Part shown: positions 1 through 7,800 of the stretch, in pieces
Layout: every line of letters starts with the position of its first letter
Position numbering within the stretch: the first letter of the stretch is position 1
NCBI GenBank assembly: GCA_036490515.1
Contig: DASXDU010000014.1
Span: 71,659-135,658, forward strand
DNA: 64,000 nt
Direction of reading: 5' to 3'
DNA from: Palsa-1150 sp036490515
GTDB taxonomy: Bacteria; Myxococcota_A; Polyangia; Polyangiales; Polyangiaceae
Made by a program: the position numbers and the translations under genes
The notes under the pieces: model-generated
The model's database searches: none
The model's input: the letters and a program-made list of their open reading frames with translations, nothing else
Told to the model about the DNA's origin: nothing

Positions 1-1
1 G

Positions 2-139
2 CTCAAGGCCGCCGCCGCCGCCGGGATGATCGACTACGGCCGCGCGATGATGGAGGTGCTGACGAGCATCCGCCGCGCGGGCGCCGACGGCATCCTCACG
101 TACCACGCGATCGAAGCGGCCCAGGCCCTCGGCGCGTGA
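2..139 (+). CDS. hemB: Delta-aminolevulinic acid dehydratase (porphobilinogen synthase), C-terminal fragment
   Basis: Only the last 45 codons are inside the window; the gene begins upstream of base 1. HemB condenses two 5-aminolevulinate molecules to porphobilinogen in cytoplasmic tetrapyrrole (heme) synthesis. The visible tail contains AAAGMIDYGRAMMEVLTSI and GADGILTYHA, ending in an alanine-rich helix; this is the usual C-terminal helix and strand of the HemB TIM barrel, and the stop position matches the family end. Nothing can be said of the active-site lysines or metal ligands, which lie outside. The next gene faces it from the opposite strand, so this stop closes a plus-strand unit. Confidence 0.85.
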   Translation, partial: LKAAAAAGMIDYGRAMMEVLTSIRRAGADGILTYHAIEAAQALGA

Positions 140-155
140 GCACCTCCGGGCCAGC

Positions 156-803
156 TCAGTGCTGGCTTCGCGGGATCGTCTGCACTTCCTGGAAGCACGC
201 CGGGACGCACGCCTTGTAGGCGGCGTCGCAGCCGTTGCACTGGCCGTCGGTGCACCCCTTGCGGCAGGCGGTCCAGCGCTGGGCGCAGGCATCGGTGCAC
301 TGCTCGCCGGGAGCCGTCGGAGCGCCAGGGCCCGTGCGAGGAGGCGTGACCGCGGCGACGGCCGCCTGGGCAGCCTGGCTGGCGGCACCCGCGACGCCGT
401 CGCCCGCGACGTTGGGCGGTGGCGCGAACGCGCTGGTCGGCAGGGGCGAGGCGTTGTCGCGGTGGTGGTGCGCGTGGCTGACGACGTCCTCGCTGGGGAG
501 GGTGGGGTCGAGCGACAGCTCGCTGAAGCGCGCCTCGGCGTACTCCACCTTGTCGCGCGACTGCCCGTACGTGTAGTCGTGCAGCCAGACGCGCCAGCAC
601 GCCTTCTGCGCCTCGGTCCGGGCCGGGTCCTGGTCGAGCGCGTAGCAGTGCTCGAAGCGCACCTCGCACTCGTAGACGGCCTGGAAGCTCGGGCCGCAGC
701 CCGTCCCGGCGACCCCCACACCGGCGGCGACGGCCACGAGGAGAACGGCACCCCACGCGCGGCCCCGCAATCGCCGCACGGCCGGGGGCCTCGAGAGGGT
801 CAC
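156..803 (-). CDS. Predicted exported Cys-rich lipoprotein, function unknown
   Basis: A 215-residue protein with an N-terminal basic stretch, a hydrophobic segment (about residues 18-33) and a cysteine in the context VAGTGC at about residue 36, which resembles the loose lipobox of myxobacterial lipoproteins. The mature part has paired cysteines (CEVRFEHCY, later a run of CxxxC and CxxC spacings near residues 168-205) separated by an Ala/Pro-rich linker and a short His tract. The terminal cysteine cluster looks like a small disulfide-bonded module. I recognise no enzyme family. It lies convergent to hemB and divergent from ribE, so it is probably transcribed alone. The start was chosen because it gives a complete signal peptide; no strong ribosome binding site is visible. 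Confidence 0.7.
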   Translation of the reverse strand: MTLSRPPAVRRLRGRAWGAVLLVAVAAGVGVAGTGCGPSFQAVYECEVRFEHCYALDQDPARTEAQKACWRVWLHDYTYGQSRDKVEYAEARFSELSLDPTLPSEDVVSHAHHHRDNASPLPTSAFAPPPNVAGDGVAGAASQAAQAAVAAVTPPRTGPGAPTAPGEQCTDACAQRWTACRKGCTDGQCNGCDAAYKACVPACFQEVQTIPRSQH

Positions 804-900
804 GGAGGGAGTGTCTGCCGGCCGGCCTCCTGGCGCAACCTTCTGCGCGCCCCATCACGCGGCCTGGACGGAAAGGCCGCCGGTCACTACATCCGACCTC

Positions 901-1566
901 ATGTTCACGGGCCTCGTGGCGGCGACGGGCGTGCTCGCCGGGCGGGTCCCCTCCCCGCGCGGCCCGGGTGCGCGCCTGGTCGTACGAGCCGCGTTCGCCG
1001 CCGTTGCGGACGAGCCGCTGGCGCTCGGCGAGTCGATCACCGTCGACGGCGCGTGCCTCTCGGTGACCGAGGCGCTGCCGGATGGCTTCGCCGTGGACGC
1101 GACCGCCGAGACGCTGGCGCGGACGACGCTGGGGGAGCTCGCCGTGGGAGCCCGGGTGAACCTCGAGCGGGCGCTGCGCGCGGGCGACCGCCTGGGAGGG
1201 CACCTCGTCTCGGGCCACGTCGACGGCGTCGGCCGGCTCGAGGCGCGGACGGAGGTGGGCGAGGCGCTCGGGCTGACGTTCGCGCTCCCCGCCGGGCTCG
1301 CGCGCTACGTGGCCGAGAAGGGCTCGGTCGCGCTCAACGGCGCCAGCATGACGGTCAACGCCGTCCGGGACGTGAAGGCCCCCCCGGGGAACCCGGGCGA
1401 CCCGGGCGACCGGGGAGGTGCGTCGGCGACCTTCGACGTCATGGTCATCCCCATCACGCGGCGCGAGACCAACCTCGGCGATCTCGCCGTGGGCGCCCGC
1501 GTCAACGTGGAGGTCGACCAGGTCGCGCGCTACGTTGCGCGGATCCTCGGGCGCGACCATGCCTAG
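901..1566 (+). CDS. ribE: Riboflavin synthase, alpha subunit type
   Basis: A 221-residue protein that should dismutate two molecules of 6,7-dimethyl-8-ribityllumazine to riboflavin plus a pyrimidine that is recycled. It starts MFTGLV, the near-invariant N terminus of the family, which fixes the start although an in-frame ATG exists 90 bases upstream. Two lumazine-binding barrels follow, each carrying the repeated pattern: SITVDGACLSV and GHLVSGHVDG in the first, SVALNGASMTVN and the second NLGDLAVGARVNVEVD in the second; the TNLG stretch is typical. A glycine/proline-rich insertion (about residues 161-174) separates strands in barrel two. It overlaps the next gene by 8 bases, so ribE and ribB are translationally coupled; ribH follows. 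Confidence 0.95.
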   Translation: MFTGLVAATGVLAGRVPSPRGPGARLVVRAAFAAVADEPLALGESITVDGACLSVTEALPDGFAVDATAETLARTTLGELAVGARVNLERALRAGDRLGGHLVSGHVDGVGRLEARTEVGEALGLTFALPAGLARYVAEKGSVALNGASMTVNAVRDVKAPPGNPGDPGDRGGASATFDVMVIPITRRETNLGDLAVGARVNVEVDQVARYVARILGRDHA

Positions 1567-2731
1567 CACCATCGACCCCAAGCTCACCGAGCGCATCGCC
1601 GGCGCCATCGCCGACGTGCGCGCCGGCAAGATGGTCATCCTCGTCGACGACGAGGACCGCGAGAACGAAGGCGACCTGACGATGGCCGCCCAGTTCGTGA
1701 CGCCCGACGCGATCAACTTCATGGCGACGCACGGCCGGGGGCTCATCTGCGTCACGCTGAGCGAGGACCAGGTCGAGCGGCTGAAGCTCCCGATGATGCA
1801 GTCGCCCGGCCGCGTCGGCCCCGCGCTCGGCACGGCGTTCACCGTCAGCATCGAGGCGCGCAGCGGCGTCACCACCGGCATCAGCGCCGCCGACCGCGCC
1901 CACACCATCCGCGTCGCGGCCAACCCCGGCGCCCGCCAGGACGACATCGTGACGCCCGGCCACGTCTTTCCGCTGCGCGCGCGCGACGGGGGCGTCCTCG
2001 TGCGCACCGGGCAGACCGAGGGCTCGGTCGACCTCGCGCGCCTCGCCGACCTCACGCCCGCGGGCGTCATCTGCGAGATCATGAACGAGGACGGCACCAT
2101 GGCGCGGATGCCGGACCTCGAGCGGTTCGCGCAGAAGCACGCGCTCCGCATCCTCACCATCGCGGACCTCATCCAGTACCGCCTCTTCACCGAGCGGCTC
2201 GTGCGCCGCGTGAGCGAGGAGCCTCTCGTGCTCGACCAGACGGGCACCGAGTGGCGCGCGGTCGTCTACGAGACGGGCATCGACGACGAGCGGCAGTTCC
2301 TCGCGCTCGTGAAGGGCGACCTGGCGGCCACCGACGGCGCCGCTCCCCTCTGCCGCGTGCACACCGGCTCCACGGTGGCCGACGTCTTCGCCGCGACGCC
2401 GCGCGACGGCGGGCGCCACCTGCGCGAGGCCATCGCGCAGATCGAGGAGGCCGGCCGGGGCGCGCTCGTCTACATCGCGCCCCGCGGGGACGTGCGCAGG
2501 GAGCTCGAGACGGTCCGCGCGATGAGGGCGGCGCCGCCCCCCACGAACACCGGCCCGAAGGACCCTCCGCTCCGGGAGTTCGGGCTCGGGGCGCAGGTCC
2601 TCGTCGACCTCGGGCTTCATCGGATCCGCCTCCTGACGAACAACCCGCGTAAGATTGCCGGTCTGCACGGCTTCGGGCTCGACGTCGTCGAGCGCGTACC
2701 GCTGCACTCCATGGGACGAGGCGGAGAGTAG
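1559..2731 (+). CDS. ribB: 3,4-dihydroxy-2-butanone-4-phosphate synthase fused to a degenerate GTP cyclohydrolase II-like domain (RibBX type)
   Basis: A 390-residue two-domain protein. Residues 1-~210 are a complete DHBP synthase that makes the four-carbon precursor of lumazine from ribulose 5-phosphate: the acidic loop DDEDRENEGD (near residue 31), THGRGLICV, the SGVTTGISAADRA segment and PGHVFPL are all present. Residues ~215-390 align with GTP cyclohydrolase II by fold cues (ending LLTNNPRKIAGLHGFGLDVVERVPL), but the zinc motif that normally reads C-x-T-G-D...R-C-D-C-G is replaced by GSTVADVFAATPRDGG with no cysteine, and the catalytic RxEGRGIGL stretch is gone. Such RibBX proteins are known in Proteobacteria and lack cyclohydrolase activity. 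GTP cyclohydrolase II must then come from another locus. It overlaps ribE by 8 bases and ribH follows after 3 bases. Confidence 0.92.
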   Translation: MPSTIDPKLTERIAGAIADVRAGKMVILVDDEDRENEGDLTMAAQFVTPDAINFMATHGRGLICVTLSEDQVERLKLPMMQSPGRVGPALGTAFTVSIEARSGVTTGISAADRAHTIRVAANPGARQDDIVTPGHVFPLRARDGGVLVRTGQTEGSVDLARLADLTPAGVICEIMNEDGTMARMPDLERFAQKHALRILTIADLIQYRLFTERLVRRVSEEPLVLDQTGTEWRAVVYETGIDDERQFLALVKGDLAATDGAAPLCRVHTGSTVADVFAATPRDGGRHLREAIAQIEEAGRGALVYIAPRGDVRRELETVRAMRAAPPPTNTGPKDPPLREFGLGAQVLVDLGLHRIRLLTNNPRKIAGLHGFGLDVVERVPLHSMGRGGE

Positions 2732-2734
2732 ACG

Positions 2735-3220
2735 ATGACCACACGCACGCTCGAGGGCTCCCTGGTCGTCCCGCGGGGGGCGAAGTTCGCGGTCGTCGCG
2801 AGCCGGTTCAACCACTTCATCGTCGACCGCCTCGTCGAGGGCGCGGTCGACGCGCTCGTCCGCCACGGCGCCGACGCCCGGAACGTGACCGTGGTGCGCG
2901 TGCCGGGCGCGTTCGAGCTGCCGCTGGTCGTGCGTCGCCTCGCGGCCTCGGGCAAGGTGGACGCGGTCGTCGCGCTCGGGGCGGTCATCCGCGGGTCCAC
3001 GCCCCACTTCGACTACGTCGCGGGCGAGGCGGCCAAGGGCATCGGCGCCGTCGCGGCTTCGAGCGACGTGCCGGTGAGCTTCGGCGTGCTGACGACCGAG
3101 ACGATCGAGCAGGCCGTGGAGCGCGCCGGGACGAAGCATGGCAACAAGGGCTGGGACGCCGCGGTGAGCGCGATCGAGATGGTGTCGCTCGCGCGTGTCC
3201 TCGGCGAAGCGGGCCTCTGA
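2735..3220 (+). CDS. ribH: 6,7-dimethyl-8-ribityllumazine synthase
   Basis: A 161-residue protein of normal family length that condenses the RibA/RibD/RibG-derived pyrimidine with 3,4-dihydroxy-2-butanone 4-phosphate to give lumazine, the substrate of RibE; it usually forms an icosahedral 60-mer shell. Visible family marks are the substrate pocket ASRFNHFIVDRL, VPGAFELPLV, the phosphate/ribityl loop GAVIRGSTPHFDYV, and FGVLTTETIEQA followed by KGWDAA. The ATG lies 3 bases after the ribB stop, so it is part of the ribE-ribB-ribH operon, and nusB starts 16 bases downstream, a common ribH-nusB linkage in bacteria. Nothing unusual in sequence. Confidence 0.96.
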   Translation: MTTRTLEGSLVVPRGAKFAVVASRFNHFIVDRLVEGAVDALVRHGADARNVTVVRVPGAFELPLVVRRLAASGKVDAVVALGAVIRGSTPHFDYVAGEAAKGIGAVAASSDVPVSFGVLTTETIEQAVERAGTKHGNKGWDAAVSAIEMVSLARVLGEAGL

Positions 3221-3236
3221 GCGGGGCGCGGGAACG

Positions 3237-3674
3237 ATGGGCGCACGTCACTCCGGCCGCGAGGCGGCCCTGCAGATGCTCTTCGCGATGGAGGCGTCGG
3301 GGGCGAGCGCCGATCAGGCCATCGAGCTGTACTGGCGGAGCTTCGCGGGCGACGCCGACCCCGAGGGGAAGGCGTACGCCGACGCGTGCGTCCGTGGCGT
3401 GGGCGAGTCCGGCACCACGCTCGACGAGCAGATCGGCAAGGCGTCGCAGAACTGGCGCATCGAGCGGATGGCACGGGTCGACCGGAACGTGCTTCGCCTG
3501 GGGACGTGGGAGCTGGCGAACCGTGCGGACGTGCCGAGGGCCGTGGTGCTCGACGAGGCGGTGGAGCTCGCGAAGGCGTACGGCACCGACGACTCGAGCG
3601 CGTTCGTGAACGGGGTCCTCAACAAGGTGGCCGACGCGCTCGGGCGCGCCGACGAGCCGCGCGAGCGGGCCTGA
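3237..3674 (+). CDS. nusB: Transcription antitermination factor NusB
   Basis: A 145-residue all-helical RNA-binding protein. With NusE (S10) it binds boxA in rRNA leader transcripts and supports processive antitermination. The start MGARHSGREAALQMLFA has the Arg-rich first helix that contacts boxA; WRIERMARVDRNVLRLGTWEL and the C-terminal VVLDEAVELAKAYGTDDSSAFVNGVLNKV are the family signatures. An upstream in-frame ATG at 3195 lies inside ribH and is less likely; the chosen ATG is preceded by a GGGGCGCGGGA stretch. It follows ribH by 16 bases and is followed after 7 bases by an M17-like gene, so one transcript is likely. Confidence 0.95.
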   Translation: MGARHSGREAALQMLFAMEASGASADQAIELYWRSFAGDADPEGKAYADACVRGVGESGTTLDEQIGKASQNWRIERMARVDRNVLRLGTWELANRADVPRAVVLDEAVELAKAYGTDDSSAFVNGVLNKVADALGRADEPRERA

Positions 3675-3681
3675 CGCAGGG

Positions 3682-4200
3682 ATGGACCTGAAGTTCCTGC
3701 CGCCCGAGCTGCGCCGCCTCGACGAGGCCAACGTCGAGCTCTGCGCGTGCACGATCTGGAGCGACGTCCGGCCCGTGCGCGGGCTCGCGGGCCTCCTCGA
3801 CTGGCGGCTCGGCGGCCGCCTGAGCGCGCTGCTGGCGTCGGGGTTCGCGACCGGCGAGGCAGGCGAGGCGCTGCTCGTGCCGGGCAAGCCGAGCGCCCCC
3901 TTCGAGAAGATCCTCGTCCTCGGGCTCGGCGCGCGCAGCGGGTTCGGCGACGGCGCGTTCCGCAAGGCCGTCGTCCGCATCGCCAGCGCGCTCGAGGGGA
4001 TGCGCGTGCGGCGTGCGGTGGTCGAGCTGCCGGGGCGGGCGGAGGACGTCATCGATCCGGAGCAGGCGATCACGCTGACGCTCGAGTGCGTGGGCGCATC
4101 GCCCGAGCACGACGCCTGGTGGCTGGTCGAGGATGCGGCCGCCCAGAAGCGCGTGGAGCTCCGCGCGGCCGACGAGCGCCGGCGGGTGCGGACGGCCTGA
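3682..4200 (+). CDS. Stand-alone leucyl aminopeptidase (M17) N-terminal domain protein
   Basis: A 172-residue soluble protein that resembles only the N-terminal, macro-like domain of M17 leucyl aminopeptidases: DLKFLPPEL, GGRLSALLASGFATGEAGEALLVPG, and EKILVLGLGARSGFGDGAFRKAV, which match the conserved strand-loop pattern (KR/K-I-L-L-V-G-L-G). The C-terminal metallopeptidase domain with its metal ligands (NTDAEGR region) is absent, and the frame closes with its own stop, so this is not a frameshifted enzyme within view. It should therefore have no peptidase activity; a nucleotide- or nucleic-acid-binding role is only a guess from the macro-like fold. It sits between nusB (7 bases) and the Nudix gene (3 bases), in the same operon. 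Confidence 0.72.
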   Translation: MDLKFLPPELRRLDEANVELCACTIWSDVRPVRGLAGLLDWRLGGRLSALLASGFATGEAGEALLVPGKPSAPFEKILVLGLGARSGFGDGAFRKAVVRIASALEGMRVRRAVVELPGRAEDVIDPEQAITLTLECVGASPEHDAWWLVEDAAAQKRVELRAADERRRVRTA

Positions 4201-4203
4201 GGG

Positions 4204-5040
4204 ATGCTCGACCTCGACGCGAACCGCGCGGGCGTGACGCCGAAGGACGCGGCGACGCTCGTGGTCGTGCGGGACGCCCCGGGCGGAGGGCTCGAGGTGT
4301 TCTGCGTCGAGCGGCAGAAGGTGGGGTTCCTGGGCGGGGCGATCGTGTTCCCCGGCGGCAAGCTCGATCCGTCGGACGTCGACCCGGCGTGGGCGGCGCG
4401 AACGACGACGCCGCGCGCTCCGTGGACGGACGCAGCGTCGCACGGGCTGGCCGTGGCGGCGTGCCGCGAGGCGCTCGAGGAAGCGGCGATCCTGCCGCTC
4501 GCGGGGACGCCCCTCGCGCACGCGGAGCTCCTCGACTGGCGCGCGCGCGTCGCTCGCAAGGAGACGACGCTGCTCGCGCTCCTCGGCGAGGCGGGTCGCG
4601 CTCTCGACCTCGGGGCTCTGGTCCCCTTCGCGCGATGGATCACGCCCGTCGCGGAGGCGCGCCGGTACGACACGCGGTTCTACCTCTTCGTGGCCCACGC
4701 GACGCTCACGGGCGCCCACGACGATCACGAGACGACCGCATCGTTCTGGGCGCCTCCGGCGGAGGTACTGCGCCGCTTCCTCGCCGCGGAGCTCCAGCTC
4801 GCGCCGCCGACGCACCGCACGCTCGAGATCCTCGCGACCGCGGCCGACGTCGCCGGCGCGGTGGGTCTCGCGGCCGAGGCGTGTCTGGACCCCATCTGCC
4901 CGCGTCTCGTGACGGCGGGCGAGGGCGTGGCGCTCGTCCTGCCGGGCGATCCCGAGCACGACGTGAAGGAGCCGCGCTCGCCGGGCAAGTCGCGGTACGT
5001 CCTCCGGGGCGACCGCTTCCTCCCCGAAGACGCGCCGTGA
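4204..5040 (+). CDS. Nudix hydrolase with an insertion inside the Nudix box
   Basis: A 278-residue protein predicted to hydrolyse a nucleoside diphosphate linked to another moiety. The Nudix box is split: the opening VFPGGKLDPSD lies near residues 43-53, and the catalytic helix ACREALEEAAI, corresponding to REXXEEXG, follows some 40 residues later instead of immediately. A similar long insertion is known in NUDT19/RP2-type Nudix proteins, some of which act on CoA derivatives, so a CoA-type substrate is possible but unproven. The terminal G of REXXEEXG is replaced by alanine. The C-terminal third is beta-rich and ends with a cluster RYVLRGDRFLPED. The stop overlaps the GTG of the following gene (GTGA), indicating translational coupling. 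Confidence 0.82.
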   Translation: MLDLDANRAGVTPKDAATLVVVRDAPGGGLEVFCVERQKVGFLGGAIVFPGGKLDPSDVDPAWAARTTTPRAPWTDAASHGLAVAACREALEEAAILPLAGTPLAHAELLDWRARVARKETTLLALLGEAGRALDLGALVPFARWITPVAEARRYDTRFYLFVAHATLTGAHDDHETTASFWAPPAEVLRRFLAAELQLAPPTHRTLEILATAADVAGAVGLAAEACLDPICPRLVTAGEGVALVLPGDPEHDVKEPRSPGKSRYVLRGDRFLPEDAP

Positions 5041-5525
5041 GGACGCGCGGCGGGATGCTCTCGGCGACGCAGCTCGCCCGCTTCTGCGACGTCGACCTGA
5101 AGACGATCCACAACTGGGCCAACCGCGGGAAGCTCCCCGGGACGCGCACCGAGGGCCGGCACCTGCGCTTCCGCCCGCTCGACGTGGCGGACTTCCTCCG
5201 GCAGTACGGCTTCGGCATCCCCGAGGGGCTGCGCCACTTCAAGCTGCGCGTCCTCGTCGTCGACGCCGACGTCGCGGCCCTCGCCGAGGCGAGGCGGGCG
5301 CTCGGCCGCCGCTACGACGTCACGCTCGCGGGCCACGTCGTCGACGGCCTGCTCGCGTGCGGCACGTCCGTCCCCGACGTCCTCGTCACCGGCGACGTCG
5401 CGCCGCTCGATCCCGCCACGCTCGCGAAGCGCCTCGCCGCCGGCGAGAGCACCCGCCACGTCCGCGTCCTCCTCCGCGGCGACGTGGGCACGCTGCGCGA
5501 GCGAGTGGAGCGCCTCACGGTCTAG
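5037..5525 (+). CDS. MerR/excisionase-type helix-turn-helix protein with a receiver-like C-terminal domain
   Basis: A 162-residue putative regulator. Residues ~7-55 form a MerR/Xis-like DNA-binding helix-turn-helix (ATQLARFCDVDLKTIHNW, then a wing with TEGRHLRFRPLDVADFL). After a hinge at IPEGLRHFK, residues ~68-160 look like a CheY-like alpha/beta fold: KLRVLVVDADVAAL resembles the acidic pocket, and PDVLVTGDVAPLD the strand that usually carries the phosphoaspartate, although spacing there is not standard, so phosphorylation is doubtful. The GTG at 5037 overlaps the Nudix stop; an ATG at 5055 would give 156 residues and is a real alternative. The stop overlaps the stop of the convergent amidase gene through a shared CTAG. 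Confidence 0.7.
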   Translation: MRTRGGMLSATQLARFCDVDLKTIHNWANRGKLPGTRTEGRHLRFRPLDVADFLRQYGFGIPEGLRHFKLRVLVVDADVAALAEARRALGRRYDVTLAGHVVDGLLACGTSVPDVLVTGDVAPLDPATLAKRLAAGESTRHVRVLLRGDVGTLRERVERLTV

Positions 5526-7237
5526 CGACCCTCGCGGTACGCCTGGATGGCGTTGGCGATGGAGTCGGCGAGGAGCTGGCGGTAGTCGGCGGTGCCGAGG
5601 CGCTGCTCCTCGGTGGGGTTGCTGATGTAGCTCACCTCGTAGAGGACGCTCGGCATGCGGGCGCCGACGAGGACGTAGAAGCCCGCGGTCTTGACGCCGC
5701 CGTCGACGGCGTCGCCGAACTTCGTCTGGAGCGCGGTCGTCGAGGCGCGCTGGAGGAGCTGCGCGAAGCGGACGCTCCTCTGGGCCTCGTCCGCCATGCG
5801 CATGCCCCCGAGGATCGACGCGAGCTCTGCGCTCGCGGCCTGCGTCGTGGCGTTCTCGCGGGCGGCGACGCGGGCGGCGATCTCGTCGCGCGTCGTGTCG
5901 AGGACGTACGTCTCCACGCCCCGCCGGCCGCGGCTCTCGCTCGCGTTGCAGTGGATGCTCACGAAGAGGTCCGCGTTGAAGTCGTTCGCGCGCGCGGTGC
6001 GCTCCTCGAGCGACACGAAGCGGTCGTCGTCGCGGGTGAGGATCACCTGGACGCCGGCGGAAGAGAGGATGGGCGCCACGCGGTGCGCGACGTCGAGGGT
6101 GACGTCCTTCTCCTTCACGCCCGTGGGGCCGACGGCGCCCGTGTCCTTGCCGCCGTGTCCGGGGTCGACCACGACGCGCGACACCGTGCGCGCGTTGCGC
6201 CCCTTCACGCCGGGCGGGTTGCGCGCGACGTCGACGACGATGCGGTAAGGCTCCTGCATGTAGAAGACGCGGCGCCATGCGCGCCCGTCGAGGTCGAGCG
6301 CGACGCGCGAGCCGGTGCTCGTGGCCTCGGCGTGGATGCGCGTCACGACGCCGGTGGCGGGCGTGTCGCGGACGACGGTCCCGAGGTCGACCCCGTCGAA
6401 GTCGAGGAACGTGCGGGGCGCCTTCGTCCCGGCGACCACCTCGTCGCCGACGCGGTACGCCGCCGCCCGGTCGAGGACGACGACGACGCGCGCCGCATCC
6501 TTCCCCGGCCAGGACTCGATGCGCACGATGGTCGGCGGCTTGACGGCGGAGACGAGGACGCCCGCGTCCGCGAGGGCCGACAGCGTCCCCGGGATGGCGC
6601 CCTCGCCCGCCAGCCCCTCGTCGATGGCCTCGAGGACGCGCTGCGGGGGACGAAACGCGACCAGCAGCGAGAGCTCGTCCTCGACGTCGCGGCGGCACGC
6701 GTCGCGCGGCCCCGCATCTCCCTCGGTGCTCGCGGCGAAGCGGCGCTGCGCCCGGTAGAGCTCCGCGTAGGTCACTGCCGCGTCGTGCGCGACGTCGCCC
6801 GCGAGGCGCGCCGCGGCGAGGGCCGCCTCGCATGCCCCCGCCGTCCCTGCCTCGTGGGCCGCGGCGCGGTACATGTCGAGCGCCTCCTTCGCGTCCTGGT
6901 CCCGGCCCTCGACGCGCCAGACGCGCTCGACCACCTTCGCAGCCGCCACGTGGAGCTCGACGGCCCGCGGCCCCGCACCCTCGCGCACGGCGTGGGCCTC
7001 GATCGACTCCGCGAGGGCGAGCGCCTCGGCACGTGCGGGCAAGGGCTCTTTCCCGCTCGCGATCTCCGTCGCCCTCGCGACGTCCTGGCCCGTGCCCGTG
7101 ACCGTGCCCATGCCTGTCCCCGCGTCCGCGGGTGCGCCCTTCCCCGTGCACCCGCCCGCGCCCGCCGCGGCGAGGGCAAACGCGAGGCCGAGGAGCACCC
7201 GCGCAAGCCACCCGGCGACGGTTTCCCGACGCGCCAC
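5522..7237 (-). CDS. N-acetylmuramoyl-L-alanine amidase (Amidase_3) with AMIN-like region, lipoprotein-type signal
   Basis: A 571-residue secreted enzyme expected to cut the amide between MurNAc and the stem peptide of peptidoglycan, as AmiA/B/C do at septa. Zinc ligands are all present: His in DPGHGG (near residue 356), Glu in SLEERTAR (near 410), His in FVSIHCNAS (near 427), and the catalytic Glu in VLYEVSYISNP (near 532). Before it lies a beta-rich AMIN-type segment (about 235-340), and an N-terminal alanine-rich helical region that may be TPR-like. The GTG at 7237 gives a hydrophobic signal ending GAGGCTGKG, a probable lipobox cysteine. It is divergent from the next gene with only 36 bases between start codons, so promoters must overlap. 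Confidence 0.9.
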   Translation of the reverse strand: MARRETVAGWLARVLLGLAFALAAAGAGGCTGKGAPADAGTGMGTVTGTGQDVARATEIASGKEPLPARAEALALAESIEAHAVREGAGPRAVELHVAAAKVVERVWRVEGRDQDAKEALDMYRAAAHEAGTAGACEAALAAARLAGDVAHDAAVTYAELYRAQRRFAASTEGDAGPRDACRRDVEDELSLLVAFRPPQRVLEAIDEGLAGEGAIPGTLSALADAGVLVSAVKPPTIVRIESWPGKDAARVVVVLDRAAAYRVGDEVVAGTKAPRTFLDFDGVDLGTVVRDTPATGVVTRIHAEATSTGSRVALDLDGRAWRRVFYMQEPYRIVVDVARNPPGVKGRNARTVSRVVVDPGHGGKDTGAVGPTGVKEKDVTLDVAHRVAPILSSAGVQVILTRDDDRFVSLEERTARANDFNADLFVSIHCNASESRGRRGVETYVLDTTRDEIAARVAARENATTQAASAELASILGGMRMADEAQRSVRFAQLLQRASTTALQTKFGDAVDGGVKTAGFYVLVGARMPSVLYEVSYISNPTEEQRLGTADYRQLLADSIANAIQAYREGR

Positions 7238-7273
7238 CGGGGCTGTATGCTGCGTCTGCTGGAGGAGAGCCAC

Positions 7274-7741
7274 GTGTCCGAGCCCCAGGTGACGACCCAA
7301 CCCATATACGCCGACCGCGCCAGCGGCCAAACGTTCCCCGACGCGCGCTCGATGATCGACGCGTACCTCGTGAAATTCGGCCAGCGCGCCGGCGCGAAGA
7401 TGGATCCGCTGGATTCGTCCGCATACACGCTGGTGAAGAAGGGCTCCGCGAGCATCGGGATCAACGTGCTCGAAGATCACGGGGTGCTCCTCTTCGTCGC
7501 GCCCGTCATGCAGGTCCCGCACACCGGCAAGGAGGCGCTCTACCGGCGGCTGCTCGAGCTCTCGTTCCTGACGTCGTCGGACGCGGCCTTCGCCATCGAC
7601 GCGCAGCGCGACGAGGTGGTCGTCCGCTCCCTGCGGCGGCTGTCGGGCCTCGACTACGAGGAATTCGAGGATCTCCTCGAGACGGTAGGGAAGGTCGCGG
7701 ACGAGTGGGACGACGTCCTACGCGGAGAATTCGGCCAGTAA
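7274..7741 (+). CDS. YbjN / type III secretion chaperone-like protein
   Basis: A 155-residue soluble acidic protein. The pattern of an N-terminal helix, a three-stranded sheet (SIGINVLEDHGVLLFVAPVMQVP), a helix-loop (KEALYRRLLELSFLTSSDAAFAID) and a last long helix (YEEFEDLLETVGKVADEWDDVL) fits the YbjN/CesT-Tir chaperone-like superfamily, whose members bind partner proteins. The start is decided by an excellent GGAGGAG seven bases before the GTG at 7274; an in-frame ATG at 7247 has no such site and would place the Shine-Dalgarno inside the coding region. It is divergent from the amidase. I cannot name the partner. Confidence 0.72.
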   Translation: MSEPQVTTQPIYADRASGQTFPDARSMIDAYLVKFGQRAGAKMDPLDSSAYTLVKKGSASIGINVLEDHGVLLFVAPVMQVPHTGKEALYRRLLELSFLTSSDAAFAIDAQRDEVVVRSLRRLSGLDYEEFEDLLETVGKVADEWDDVLRGEFGQ

Positions 7742-7800
7742 CGGCGCTCTTGCCCGCGTTGTTCGCCCCCCCGGCGGGTGTTACGCTTCCAGGCGAAAAC

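Noticed and set aside
804..900. Possible FMN riboswitch before ribE
   Set aside because: The 97-base gap has no conserved RFN-type stems or terminator/sequester helix that I can recognise.
7247..7273. In-frame ATG as start of the YbjN-like gene
   Set aside because: No ribosome binding site precedes it, whereas GGAGGAG is seven bases before the GTG at 7274.
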